Positions 46,386 through 54,851 of a stretch of 64,000 bases of DNA are shown here, in pieces (position 1 is the stretch's first letter; every line of letters starts with the position of its first letter). Source of the DNA: SB11 sp965222995. GTDB lineage: Bacteria > Bacteroidota > Bacteroidia > UBA8524. The position numbers were made by a program, and so were the translations under genes. The stretch lies in assembly GCA_965222995.1 (NCBI GenBank), contig OZ244977.1, positions 992,001 to 1,056,000 of the forward strand, in the 5' to 3' direction. The notes under the pieces are model-generated. The model had not been told where the DNA came from. It searched no databases and saw nothing but the letters and a program-made list of their open reading frames with translations.

Positions 46386-46502
46386 ATGTTGTTTATGATT
46401 ATTCCAAGTATTGCCGATATGGCTTTAGCTTCAATTGTTAGCTTAGGAATAGTAGTAATGTTTTTCGATATTGCTGCCTCTAGAAAACAAAAAATAGCTT
46501 AA
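46386..46502 (+). CDS. 38-residue single-span membrane protein (small ORF)
   Basis: ATG at 46386, TAA at 46500-46502. Residues 1-31 are almost wholly hydrophobic (MLFMIIPSIADMALAS..., FFDIAA) and the tail is basic (SRKQKIA), giving a short membrane protein with a positively charged end, probably cytoplasmic. A promoter-like pair lies upstream and a strong terminator starts 30 bases after the stop, so this looks like its own transcription unit between surE and dapA. No family recognised. A non-coding small RNA read by the same promoter is the alternative. Confidence 0.55.
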   Translation: MLFMIIPSIADMALASIVSLGIVVMFFDIAASRKQKIA

Positions 46503-46531
46503 GTTTTTTAACGACAATCAAATCACGAGAG

Positions 46532-46573
46532 AGCCATTAGTTAAATCGGCGAGATTTAGTTAATGGCTTTTTA
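46532..46573 (+). terminator. long-stem terminator after the small membrane protein gene
   Basis: AGCCATTAGTTAAATC pairs with GATTTAGTTAATGGCT over 16 positions (two G-U pairs), loop GGCGA, then TTTTT. It ends rightward transcripts before the convergent dapA gene. Confidence 0.85.
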
Positions 46574-46620
46574 GTTGTAGATAAGACTAACTATGGCAAG
46601 TAGTGTAGTACTACAGGTTA

Positions 46621-47493
46621 TTAGTAGTCCTTCACCAATTCAACCAATTTGTTTTTCACCTCTTCACTTACAGGTGCCAAAGGCATGCGTACAGTGCTGC
46701 CACAAATGCTCATGTGCTCTAAAATAGCTTTTATACCCCCCGGACTGCCATCAGCAAAAATGGTAGTACTAATATCTAAAATACGATAGTGAAGTTTTCG
46801 GGCAGCCACAAAATCACCTTTTAGGCAAAGGCAAACCATATCGCTAAAATCTTTAGGGTAAGCATGTGCTACTACTGAAATTACCCCATCCATACCTAAA
46901 CTCATAAAAGGGTAGGTAAGGGCATCTTCACCACTAATTACCAAAAAGCCTTCGGGCTTGTTTTTGATAATTTCCATGCACTGCTCCATATTACCACTGG
47001 CTTCTTTCATCCCGATAATATTATCGTGTTTAGCCAAGTGTAAGGTAGTAGCAGCTGTCATATTACTACCTGTTCGACCGGGTACATTATATAAAATAAT
47101 AGGGCGGGGACTAGCATTAGCAATAGCAGTATAATGGTTAATAATGCCTTGCTGGTTCGGTTTATTATAGTAAGGAGATACCGACAATACCGCATCAATA
47201 CCTTCAAAATTAAAATCTTGTATAGTAGCAATAATCTCTTGGGTATTATTTCCACCGATACCCATTACCAAAGGCACACGATTATTATTTACACGTTTAA
47301 TGGTATCAACCACTAACTGCTTCTCATCTTTACTTTGGGTAGCAGTTTCGCCTGTTGTGCCTAGCATCACAATATATTCAACACCACCGCTTATTATATG
47401 CTCCGTAACTTTTTCTAACCCCTCAACATCTACTTCACCATTGGTTTTAAAAGGGGTAACAATGGCTACACCTGTACCTTTAAATTTTTCCAT
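46621..47493 (-). CDS. dapA: 4-hydroxy-tetrahydrodipicolinate synthase
   Basis: 290-residue class I aldolase that condenses pyruvate with aspartate semialdehyde, the branch to lysine and diaminopimelate. The N-terminal GTGVAIVTPF, LGTTGETATQS, the catalytic tyrosine in YNVPGRTGSN and the Schiff-base lysine in GMKEASG are present. It is downstream of the DUF6913 gene and ligA on the same strand, an order seen in other Bacteroidota. Confidence 0.97.
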   Translation of the reverse strand: MEKFKGTGVAIVTPFKTNGEVDVEGLEKVTEHIISGGVEYIVMLGTTGETATQSKDEKQLVVDTIKRVNNNRVPLVMGIGGNNTQEIIATIQDFNFEGIDAVLSVSPYYNKPNQQGIINHYTAIANASPRPIILYNVPGRTGSNMTAATTLHLAKHDNIIGMKEASGNMEQCMEIIKNKPEGFLVISGEDALTYPFMSLGMDGVISVVAHAYPKDFSDMVCLCLKGDFVAARKLHYRILDISTTIFADGSPGGIKAILEHMSICGSTVRMPLAPVSEEVKNKLVELVKDY

Positions 47494-47520
47494 AACTCAA
47501 ATCTTTTCGGGCTACAAAAT

Positions 47521-48036
47521 TCAGCCTATTTTTTGTAAATAGTGTAATAGTTGCTCTATAAAATCGCTCTCGTTGGAGGTAATCATAAAATCATAAGCTT
47601 CTTCAAACTGAGTATTTGATGTAGTGATTTTACATCTTGCCTGACTCTTAGCTGCTAGTAGGCTTATTAGTAGAGTTTCCGTATCCAGGTTAATCAGGTA
47701 ATCGTATTCTTTCTCTGTAAAAATATCAATATGAGAATGTGTAGGCACTCCCAGCCAGTTTAAGTGGCTGCGGTTGAAATATTCATACCCATAACGGATA
47801 TGTAAGTTTTCTTGAAACTTCTTGGCATTTACAAAGCCGAAGCTTTGCACATCTTTGTGTTGGCTTTGTAACACTTCTACTAATTTGTGTGCCAACTGCT
47901 TCATTTTTTTGCTATCGGCATGATACAATATTCCAAAGGTTTTAGCATGCGTAAAAGAAATAAATGCTTTGTTCTTTCTTTTCTTTTTTAGCTCTTGCTG
48001 GTAGTAATATTTTCGTATTTCTTTTTTAATTCCCAA
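47521..48036 (-). CDS. DUF6913 family protein
   Basis: 171 residues, soluble, strongly basic N-terminus (KKEIRKYYYQQELKKKRKNK). The rest is an alpha/beta domain without recognisable catalytic motif. It matches the Bacteroidota family DUF6913, usually found between ligA and dapA as here. It starts at TTG 48036, 12 bases after the ligA stop. Function unknown. Confidence 0.75.
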   Translation of the reverse strand: MGIKKEIRKYYYQQELKKKRKNKAFISFTHAKTFGILYHADSKKMKQLAHKLVEVLQSQHKDVQSFGFVNAKKFQENLHIRYGYEYFNRSHLNWLGVPTHSHIDIFTEKEYDYLINLDTETLLISLLAAKSQARCKITTSNTQFEEAYDFMITSNESDFIEQLLHYLQKIG

Positions 48037-48048
48037 ATCAGTACTCCT

Positions 48049-50127
48049 CTAGTCAATCATATTCATAAAATCAGCTTCACTAATAATAGTAATACCTAAA
48101 TCAGTAGCTTTCTTCAATTTCTCAGGTCCCATTTTGTCTCCGGCTACCAGAAAGTCTAGCTTTTTAGAAACACCGCTAACGTTTCTGCCTCCATTGTTTT
48201 CTATCAGTTTTTTCAAATCGTCGCGACTAACACTAAACACTCCCGAGACCAAAAAGCTTTTACCTTCCAGTTTATCACTCTTTTCAACTCCTTCTTCCTC
48301 TTCTACCTCAAAATTCAAGCCTGCTTCTTTCATTTTCTGTATAGTAGCTCGGTTTTCTTCATTCTCGAAGAAACGAACTACATGTTCGGCAATTTTGCCA
48401 CCTATCTCGTAAATGTTAGAAATTTCTTCTTCGCTTGCTTCAGCTAACTTATCAATAGAGCCGAAATGCTTTGCAAGTTTTTTAGCCACAGTTTCACCCA
48501 CCATGCGAATGCCCAAGCCAAACAATACGCGCTCAAAAGGGATGGCTTTGCTGGCTTCAACGCCTTTTAAAATATTCTGTACCGATTTTTCTTGCAGCGA
48601 GCGTTTTTTCTTTTCACCGTCGGTTTCATCACCCACTTCAAACTCTAAACCATGTAATTGGTCATAAGTAAGGTAGTATAAGTCAGCATAGGTTTTGATT
48701 AATCCTTTATCGTGTAAACCGTTTATAGTTTCTGCTCCAATACTGCCAATATCCATAGCCTTACGGCTAATAAAATGTTCTATTTTTCCTTTTAGTTGAG
48801 GCTTACACCCATTTTCATTGGGGCAATAATGTACTGCTTCTCCCTCGCGACGAATTAATTCGGTATTGCAAACCGGACAATGAGTAGCATATACAATTTT
48901 TTCAGCATTGGGAAGACGTTTATCAATTGCTACTCCTGTTACCTTGGGGATAATCTCACCCCCTTTCTCTACAAATACAGTATCGTTTAGGTGGAGGTCT
49001 AAGCGTTCAATTTCATCAGCATTATATAAACTGGCACGTTTCACCGTTGTACCCGCCAGTTGAACAGGAGTGAGGTTAGCAACAGGGGTAATTGCACCCG
49101 TGCGCCCCACTTGGTAAGTAACTTTTTCTAAAGTGGTAACAGCAGCTTCTGCCTTATACTTGAAGGATATTGCCCAACGGGGTATTTTGGCGGTAAAACC
49201 CAAATCTTGCTGTTGAAGCAAGTCGTTTACTTTTAAGACTATACCATCAATCTCATAACTGAGGTTAGGGCGTTCTTGCTCGTATTTTTTTATAAAAGTA
49301 TACACCTCATCTAAGTTGTTACAAAGTTGGTAGTGGTCGCTGACTTTAAAGCCCCATTCTTCTGCTTTTTTTAAACTTTCAAAATGGGTATCCGCAATTG
49401 GTTCATCGGTATAGATGGAATACAAGAAGGCATCTAAGGGGCGTTTTGCTACCTCACTACTATCTTGCATTTTTATAGTACCCGATGCAAAGTTGCGTGG
49501 ATTTTTATACTGCTTTTCTTTTATTTCTTCATCCGTTAAGCCCTTTTCACGTAGCTCGGCAGCCAGTTTTTCGTTGAGTTTGTCAAAGGTTTTGCGGTGC
49601 ATAAATATTTCACCTCGTATCTCAAACTCATCAGGGTAATCACCTGCTTTCAGTTTGTGGGGAATGCTTTTAATGGTTTTAACGTTAGTAGTAACATCAT
49701 CTCCTTGCACACCATCGCCACGGGTAACAGCCCTCACTAACTCACCGTTTTTGTATAAAAGACTAATAGCTAATCCGTCAAACTTTAACTCGCATACGTA
49801 TTTAAAGTTATCTCCAATAGCCTTTCTTACTCTTCCGTCAAAATCTTGTAATTCGTCCTCACTATACGTATTGCCTAAGCTCATCATACGGTATTTGTGC
49901 TTTACCGTTTCAAACTCTTTGGTAATATCTCCCCCTACTTTTTGGGTAGGAGAGTTGGGGTCTGCAAACTGAGGGAAATCGGCTTCCAGTTGCTCCAGTT
50001 CCTTTATTAAAAAATCGAATTCAGAATCGCTAATAGAGGGCTGCGAAAGCACATAGTATTTGTAGTTGTGCTCGCTAAGTTCTTTGGTAAGTTGGGCGAT
50101 ACGTTTTTGGGCTAATTCGGGTGTCAT
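48049..50127 (-). CDS. ligA: NAD-dependent DNA ligase LigA
   Basis: 692 residues, full length. Adenylation site CELKFDGLAISLLY (lysine near 118), OB fold, four-cysteine zinc finger (CPVCNTEL...YCPNENGC), helix-hairpin-helix domain (FGLGIRMVGETVA) and a C-terminal BRCT domain (LEGKSFLVSGVFS). Joins Okazaki fragments and repair nicks. Confidence 0.97.
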   Translation of the reverse strand: MTPELAQKRIAQLTKELSEHNYKYYVLSQPSISDSEFDFLIKELEQLEADFPQFADPNSPTQKVGGDITKEFETVKHKYRMMSLGNTYSEDELQDFDGRVRKAIGDNFKYVCELKFDGLAISLLYKNGELVRAVTRGDGVQGDDVTTNVKTIKSIPHKLKAGDYPDEFEIRGEIFMHRKTFDKLNEKLAAELREKGLTDEEIKEKQYKNPRNFASGTIKMQDSSEVAKRPLDAFLYSIYTDEPIADTHFESLKKAEEWGFKVSDHYQLCNNLDEVYTFIKKYEQERPNLSYEIDGIVLKVNDLLQQQDLGFTAKIPRWAISFKYKAEAAVTTLEKVTYQVGRTGAITPVANLTPVQLAGTTVKRASLYNADEIERLDLHLNDTVFVEKGGEIIPKVTGVAIDKRLPNAEKIVYATHCPVCNTELIRREGEAVHYCPNENGCKPQLKGKIEHFISRKAMDIGSIGAETINGLHDKGLIKTYADLYYLTYDQLHGLEFEVGDETDGEKKKRSLQEKSVQNILKGVEASKAIPFERVLFGLGIRMVGETVAKKLAKHFGSIDKLAEASEEEISNIYEIGGKIAEHVVRFFENEENRATIQKMKEAGLNFEVEEEEGVEKSDKLEGKSFLVSGVFSVSRDDLKKLIENNGGRNVSGVSKKLDFLVAGDKMGPEKLKKATDLGITIISEADFMNMID

Positions 50128-50160
50128 AGTTAGTGGAGTGCAATTTAAGGTTTCTGCACA

Positions 50161-51327
50161 TCAATCCTTAAACAGCTTATCTACTTCTTTAATCACAGTA
50201 CCTACCTTAATGGTATTAATATTTCCCCTTCCCACCCAGTCGTGCGGCGGGTTAGTAACTGATAGCGGGTATAATGCAATGATATTTATATGACTATTAG
50301 GGTAGGGAAAAAACCTACCGTAACTATTCCCATTTAGCAAGGCAATGGTTTTTTTATCTAATGCGGCTGCGTAATGCGCAGCACTGGTATCATTGCTCAC
50401 AATCATTTGACAGTGATTGATTACAGTTGCCAGTTGTACTAAGTTAGTTTTACCTGTAAAATCTATAACCGCTTCTTGCTGAGAGGTTTTTTGCATTAAC
50501 TCTTTTGCAAAAATTGTGTCTCCTTTCGAGCCACAGATAACTAATGGAAGTTTATATATAGTAAAAATATAATCTGCTATTTGGGCAAAATATGCGGTGC
50601 TCCAACGTTTGCGTTTGGCAGCTGCGCCAGGGAATAAGACTACAAAGTTTTGTGGTAACCCTTCAATTATGGGTAACTTGTCTTTTGGTATTTCAGGTTT
50701 TTCAAGAGCTATTTTTTGTTGGGTAAGCTCCTCAACAAATTCCTTATTCAAGTCAAACTCATGCAAACCTTCGGGAATAGTTAACGTATTCGTAAAAGGA
50801 GTATCACAATAATTACGCAACCATTGGCGGGTCTCTTTATCACTCCTTTGCCAACACCATTTTTCTTGGGCTGGAATAAGTTGTGCTATTACTCCATCAA
50901 TAAAAGTACTACGCGAATAGGAGGGGGCTAAAATCAATTCAGGATTTTTGTAGACTAATCGTTCTAAAAAAGAATGGGCATAGTTATCGTCTTTTAAAAA
51001 CTTGCCTTTGTCTAACCATATAAATTCATTTACAACATCACTATCCCAACTTTCTGCAATAGGTTTCCAAAGTTGATGACCTAACAGAGTAATTTTATAA
51101 TCAGGATAAGCTTTTCTAATTGCTTCTAAAATGTTTCTAAAAAGAATATAGTCGCCAATATCATCCGTACGGATAATAAGAATTTCTTTATCAAAGCTGT
51201 TAGTAGTTTGTTTTATGCTATCTACAAAGGCTAACCGCTGCTTCAAAAAACGTTCTTCCTTCCATCGGTTACGAGGGTTTTTGTAAAGGATTTTCCAAAG
51301 TTTAGAAAAGAATACAGTAACAGCCAT
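50161..51327 (-). CDS. glycosyltransferase family 9 (heptosyltransferase-like)
   Basis: 388 residues. ILIIRTDDIGDYILFRNILEAI and the C-terminal FPGAAAKRKRWSTAYFAQIAD plus MIVSNDTSAAHYAAAL are GT9 motifs. Such enzymes add heptose or similar sugars to LPS core; the acceptor here cannot be told. It is divergent from murB, and a -7 box TATCTTCG lies on its strand at 51345-51352. Confidence 0.9.
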   Translation of the reverse strand: MAVTVFFSKLWKILYKNPRNRWKEERFLKQRLAFVDSIKQTTNSFDKEILIIRTDDIGDYILFRNILEAIRKAYPDYKITLLGHQLWKPIAESWDSDVVNEFIWLDKGKFLKDDNYAHSFLERLVYKNPELILAPSYSRSTFIDGVIAQLIPAQEKWCWQRSDKETRQWLRNYCDTPFTNTLTIPEGLHEFDLNKEFVEELTQQKIALEKPEIPKDKLPIIEGLPQNFVVLFPGAAAKRKRWSTAYFAQIADYIFTIYKLPLVICGSKGDTIFAKELMQKTSQQEAVIDFTGKTNLVQLATVINHCQMIVSNDTSAAHYAAALDKKTIALLNGNSYGRFFPYPNSHINIIALYPLSVTNPPHDWVGRGNINTIKVGTVIKEVDKLFKD

Positions 51328-51344
51328 TTAGTGCATTAAAGTGG

Positions 51345-51352
51345 CGAAGATA
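51345..51352 (-). promoter_or_regulatory. -7 promoter box of the GT9 gene
   Basis: TATCTTCG on the minus strand, 17 bases before the ATG, facing the murB box across about 15 bases. Confidence 0.45.
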
Positions 51353-51367
51353 ATAGCTTAATAGTAC

Positions 51368-51375
51368 TACCTTCG
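51368..51375 (+). promoter_or_regulatory. -7 promoter box of murB
   Basis: TACCTTCG fits TAnnTTCG, ten bases before the murB ATG. Confidence 0.45.
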
Positions 51376-51385
51376 CATTGGCTAC

Positions 51386-52402
51386 ATGGAAATACAGGAA
51401 AACGCTACACTGCAACCCTTTAATACCTTTGGTATCGAAGCCACTACCCGATACCTTATATCCATCCGTTCACTTTCCGACTTACAAGAAGTACTTCAAC
51501 ACGAAACCCTATCAAAACTACCCCGATTAATATTGGGTGGAGGTAGTAATGTATTGTTTACTAAAGATTGGGAAGGAGTTACCTTATTAAATGAGCTAAA
51601 AGGAATAGAGGTAATTAGTGAGAACGATGATGAAGTTTTTATTAAGGCAGCATCGGGCGAAAACTGGCATGAGTTGGTAATGTATTGTGTAGAGCGAGGA
51701 TTTGGAGGTATTGAAAATTTATCACTAATCCCCGGTACGGTGGGGGCAGCCCCTATGCAAAATATTGGTGCCTACGGGGTAGAGATTAAGAATGTATTAG
51801 AAACCGTTGACTTTTTTGATTTTGAAAGTAATACCGTAAAAAACTTTAATAATAATCAGTGTGAGTTTGGTTATCGTGAAAGTATTTTTAAACGGGAACT
51901 GAAAAATAAGGTGTTTATTTTGGGAATTACCCTAAAACTAAGCAAGAAGCCTGAGTTTAATACCAGTTACGGGGCAATACTGCAAACCCTTAAAGAGAAT
52001 AGAATAGAGGAATTGAGCATCAAAGCTATTAGTGATGCGGTCATCCAAATACGGGAAAGTAAGCTGCCTAACCCTAAAGAGTTGGGTAATGCCGGTAGTT
52101 TTTTCAAAAACCCTGAAGTATTGACTGAAAAATACAATGAGCTAAAAGAACAATACCCAGGTATGCCGGGTTATTTGGTTAATAGTACACATACAAAAAT
52201 ACCCGCAGGTTGGCTAATAGAACACTTAGGTTGGAAAGGAAAAATAGTGGGGCAAACGGGTAACCATAAAAAACAAGCATTGGTATTGGTGAACTATGGA
52301 AATGCAAAAGGTGGGGAAATATACCAACATGCACAAAATGTAATTCAATCAGTAAAAGAAAACTTTGACATACAGTTAGTTCCCGAAGTGAACGTTATAT
52401 AA
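51386..52402 (+). CDS. murB: UDP-N-acetylenolpyruvoylglucosamine reductase
   Basis: 338-residue FAD enzyme making UDP-N-acetylmuramate for peptidoglycan. NTFGIEA at the start, LGGGSNVLFT (FAD site), LIPGTVGAAPMQNIGAYGVE and GNAGSFFKNPEV (catalytic serine region) are present. The length and the YRESIFK segment fit the E. coli-like type I form. Confidence 0.96.
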   Translation: MEIQENATLQPFNTFGIEATTRYLISIRSLSDLQEVLQHETLSKLPRLILGGGSNVLFTKDWEGVTLLNELKGIEVISENDDEVFIKAASGENWHELVMYCVERGFGGIENLSLIPGTVGAAPMQNIGAYGVEIKNVLETVDFFDFESNTVKNFNNNQCEFGYRESIFKRELKNKVFILGITLKLSKKPEFNTSYGAILQTLKENRIEELSIKAISDAVIQIRESKLPNPKELGNAGSFFKNPEVLTEKYNELKEQYPGMPGYLVNSTHTKIPAGWLIEHLGWKGKIVGQTGNHKKQALVLVNYGNAKGGEIYQHAQNVIQSVKENFDIQLVPEVNVI

Positions 52403-52404
52403 TT

Positions 52405-52749
52405 ATGAGTAACAAAAACAAAAAGAAGTCTGGAATCGTATATAGTACAAACCCCGACTATGAATATCAGGACGAGGAGCAATTTGATGAAGAAACTTTG
52501 CCTCCCCAACAACAGCGGTTGAGGGTAATGTTGGATAAGAAAAATAGAGGAGGAAAGGCAGTTACACTGGTTACAGGCTTTGTTGGGAATGATGATGACC
52601 TAAGTGATTTAGGCAAAAAGCTGAAGGGATTATGTGGTAGCGGGGGAAGTGTGAAAGACGGTGAAGTATTAATACAAGGCGACCATAGGGATAAGGTGTT
52701 AAAATGGTTATTGGATAAAGGATATAGCCAAAGCAAAAAAGCAGGTTGA
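52405..52749 (+). CDS. SUI1/eIF1-like translation factor (YciH type)
   Basis: 114 residues, starting two bases after the murB stop. The C-terminal half is an SUI1 domain (GKAVTLVTGFVG; LKGLCGSGGSVKDGEVLIQG; VLKWLLDKGYS), related to eukaryotic eIF1 and E. coli YciH, which checks start-site fidelity. The N-terminal part is charged and disordered. In a genome with few Shine-Dalgarno sites and many TTG starts it could matter for initiation, which is inference. Confidence 0.92.
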   Translation: MSNKNKKKSGIVYSTNPDYEYQDEEQFDEETLPPQQQRLRVMLDKKNRGGKAVTLVTGFVGNDDDLSDLGKKLKGLCGSGGSVKDGEVLIQGDHRDKVLKWLLDKGYSQSKKAG

Positions 52750-52874
52750 TTTGTTATTAATATGCAAATATATTGAGTGATAATTCGATTGATTTCTCAT
52801 CCTTGCTAAGGATGTTGGAAGTATAATGAGGGAGAAAGGATAGGTTAGGAAAGGCAAAAAATAAAGGTAGGTTT

Positions 52875-53450
52875 ATGCATAAAGATGAAGTTTTAGAAAT
52901 TATTAAAAAACGCAGAAGCGTTTACCCTCGCCAATATACAGGTGAGAAAATAGAAGACAGCGTAGTGAAAGAAATGCTGGAGGCAGCTAACTGGGCACCC
53001 ACCCATAAATATACAGAGCCTTGGCGTTTTAAAGTGTTTAGCGGTGAAAGTTTAGAAAAACTGGTGGCTTACCAAAAACAGTTGTATGTAGATACTACTT
53101 TGCCTACAGAGATAAAAGAAACCAAACTAAAAGTATTTGATGAGGTTCCTTCTCAAGCTAGTCATATTATAGCCGTAATATTGGAACGCAACCCCATTAT
53201 ACCTGAAATGGAAGAAATAGCCAGTGTGGCAATGGCTGTACAAAACCTTTGGCTTACTACTATAGCTTATGGCTATGGTGGGTATTGGAGTACAGGGGGA
53301 GGTACTTTTAATACTAAAATGCACCGTTGGTTAGAACTGAATGAGGAAACTCAAACTTTAATGGGTTTTTTCTATATGGGGGTTCCAAGCGAACCGTTAC
53401 CAAAAGGTACTCGGCGTTCTTCTATTGAAGACAAGGTAGAGTGGATGTAG
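52875..53450 (+). CDS. nitroreductase family protein
   Basis: 191-residue FMN-dependent oxidoreductase. IIKKRRSVYPRQYTGEKI, AANWAPTHKYTEPWRFKVF and MAVQNLWLTTIAYGYGGYWS mark the nitroreductase fold. The physiological substrate is unknown. It stands alone between murB-SUI1 and the minus-strand GreA-like gene. Confidence 0.92.
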   Translation: MHKDEVLEIIKKRRSVYPRQYTGEKIEDSVVKEMLEAANWAPTHKYTEPWRFKVFSGESLEKLVAYQKQLYVDTTLPTEIKETKLKVFDEVPSQASHIIAVILERNPIIPEMEEIASVAMAVQNLWLTTIAYGYGGYWSTGGGTFNTKMHRWLELNEETQTLMGFFYMGVPSEPLPKGTRRSSIEDKVEWM

Positions 53451-53482
53451 TTTATTTATGATTTACTGGTTTTGAGCTTTAC

Positions 53483-53510
53483 CGTCATTGCGAACATAGT
53501 GAAGCAATCT
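53483..53510. repeat. REP-like interspersed repeat
   Basis: CGTCATTGCGA then ACATAGTGAAGCAATCT, with inner inverted repeat ATTGC/GCAAT, is the form of a widespread bacterial intergenic repeat. A degenerate copy is at 16821-16846. Confidence 0.5.
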
Positions 53511-53543
53511 GTAATACTAAAAGCCAAAAGCTAAGGGTAAGCA

Positions 53544-54002
53544 TCAAGCTACTTCTAAAATGGTTTCAGTTTTATCTCTAAAGGTATAGGTTTCTTTAGG
53601 CTTCTTATTTAGCATAGCTTGTGCTACAGGAGCATCGTGAGAAAGTGCATACCATGTCTCACCATTTAAATTTAATTTTCCTGCACCCACTGCAATAAAG
53701 AAATTGCCTGTAGTAGTTTTTACCATGCTACCCAAAGCAACAAATTCAGTAACATTTTCAGGGTTTATTTTCACAAGAGTATCTTTCTCGTTTAAGGCAG
53801 CATTTAACTGTTTTGCGCTTAACTCACGAGCATTTTGGCTCATTGCTCTACCTGTTTCGTATTTATCTCCTGCAGTATTTTTCTCTTCAGTATTCGCACT
53901 TTGCTGCGCATCGTCCATTGCTGTTTTGGCTATTTCAATTCTTTTCTCCAAAGACCTCAAACATAGTTGGTGTAGTTGTTTTTTAATTTCTGCGTCAATC
54001 AT
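53544..54002 (-). CDS. GreA/GreB-like protein (transcript cleavage factor fold)
   Basis: 152 residues: an N-terminal coiled coil (1-75, with AGDKYETGRAMSQNARE) and a C-terminal FKBP-like Gre domain (EFVALGSMVKTTTGNFFIAVG to the end). Many databases mislabel this family as 3-oxoacyl-ACP synthase; no such active site is present. It probably binds RNA polymerase near the secondary channel. The tip acidic residues of GreA cannot be confirmed here. The ATG overlaps the upstream gene's stop. Confidence 0.78.
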   Translation of the reverse strand: MIDAEIKKQLHQLCLRSLEKRIEIAKTAMDDAQQSANTEEKNTAGDKYETGRAMSQNARELSAKQLNAALNEKDTLVKINPENVTEFVALGSMVKTTTGNFFIAVGAGKLNLNGETWYALSHDAPVAQAMLNKKPKETYTFRDKTETILEVA

Positions 54003-54807
54003 CAATTATTTTTATCTTTTTAGTCATCCAAACATTACTCTTATCATCTAACCAAGCAATCTTATAAGTTCCACTACCGGCTATTTTTATACTTTGTTTG
54101 CCCATTAAAAAATCATAAGAAGGACCACAAGCTTTTTGAGGTCCAAAAAATGAAGAGTTAAATGTCCATTTCAGGTTATTTTTTTGCAAAACAATATACA
54201 TTATAATTGGTTTGCAATCACCGTTAGTATAAAACCGGGATTTAGTTTCTGCAAATTCAAATGTAATCAGTTCATTTTTCTTGTAAATGCTCTTACTAGA
54301 TATAACTTTATTTTTTTCATTTTGACTGTAGTTAAATGTTGGGTTTAATTCAGAAAAACTTGCTAACTCAAACTCACTAATTTTGTTATCATCAATATTA
54401 CTCCAGTCATTCAGAGAAATTCTATCAATTATAAGAAAACAACCATTTCTAAATATAATTTCATCTCTATTACCAGAATGAAATGAGTTATTTTTAACAA
54501 GTAGCTTCATTAATTTATTACTAATTTTATTAGTAATATCTATGTATAAGTAGTTAATACTTTTTTCTTGGGCTTTAGTATTAGTAAAAATATTAATAAC
54601 CAAAGTGTTATTGTTTCCTTTGTTACTGTGTATACTAAGTTCAGTACCTGAATAGTCTTGTATTTTAATCTTGTATTTAGAAGAGCTGTCAAACTTTATT
54701 GTTTTGGTTTCATTTGTTAAAAGAAAGCTATACAGTAATGAATCTGTTTGAGAAAAGGCTGAATGAGCAAATACTAAAAGTAGTAATGATATAATGATGT
54801 TTTTCAT
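53995..54807 (-). CDS. AT-rich exported protein of unknown function
   Basis: 270 residues with a signal peptide (1-19, ending SAFSQ). The mature part is rich in Asn, Lys, Ile and Ser with beta-strand character and has four cysteines (near 122, 194, 222). No family recognised. Its codons look more AT-rich than those of its neighbours, hinting at recent acquisition. Its stop overlaps the GreA-like start by eight bases. Confidence 0.6.
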   Translation of the reverse strand: MKNIIISLLLLVFAHSAFSQTDSLLYSFLLTNETKTIKFDSSSKYKIKIQDYSGTELSIHSNKGNNNTLVINIFTNTKAQEKSINYLYIDITNKISNKLMKLLVKNNSFHSGNRDEIIFRNGCFLIIDRISLNDWSNIDDNKISEFELASFSELNPTFNYSQNEKNKVISSKSIYKKNELITFEFAETKSRFYTNGDCKPIIMYIVLQKNNLKWTFNSSFFGPQKACGPSYDFLMGKQSIKIAGSGTYKIAWLDDKSNVWMTKKIKIIDD

Positions 54808-54851
54808 TGTTTTTTATTCTGTACATCATTTAGGGTAATAAGTTCAGCTAC

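Noticed and set aside
52798..52814. Small hairpin CATCCTT-GCT-AAGGATG as a terminator after the SUI1 gene
   Set aside because: No U-tract follows on either strand, so termination is not supported; it may be chance.
53544..54002. 3-oxoacyl-ACP synthase
   Set aside because: A common database label for this family, but there is no ketosynthase active site; the coiled coil plus FKBP-like fold is GreA/GreB-like.
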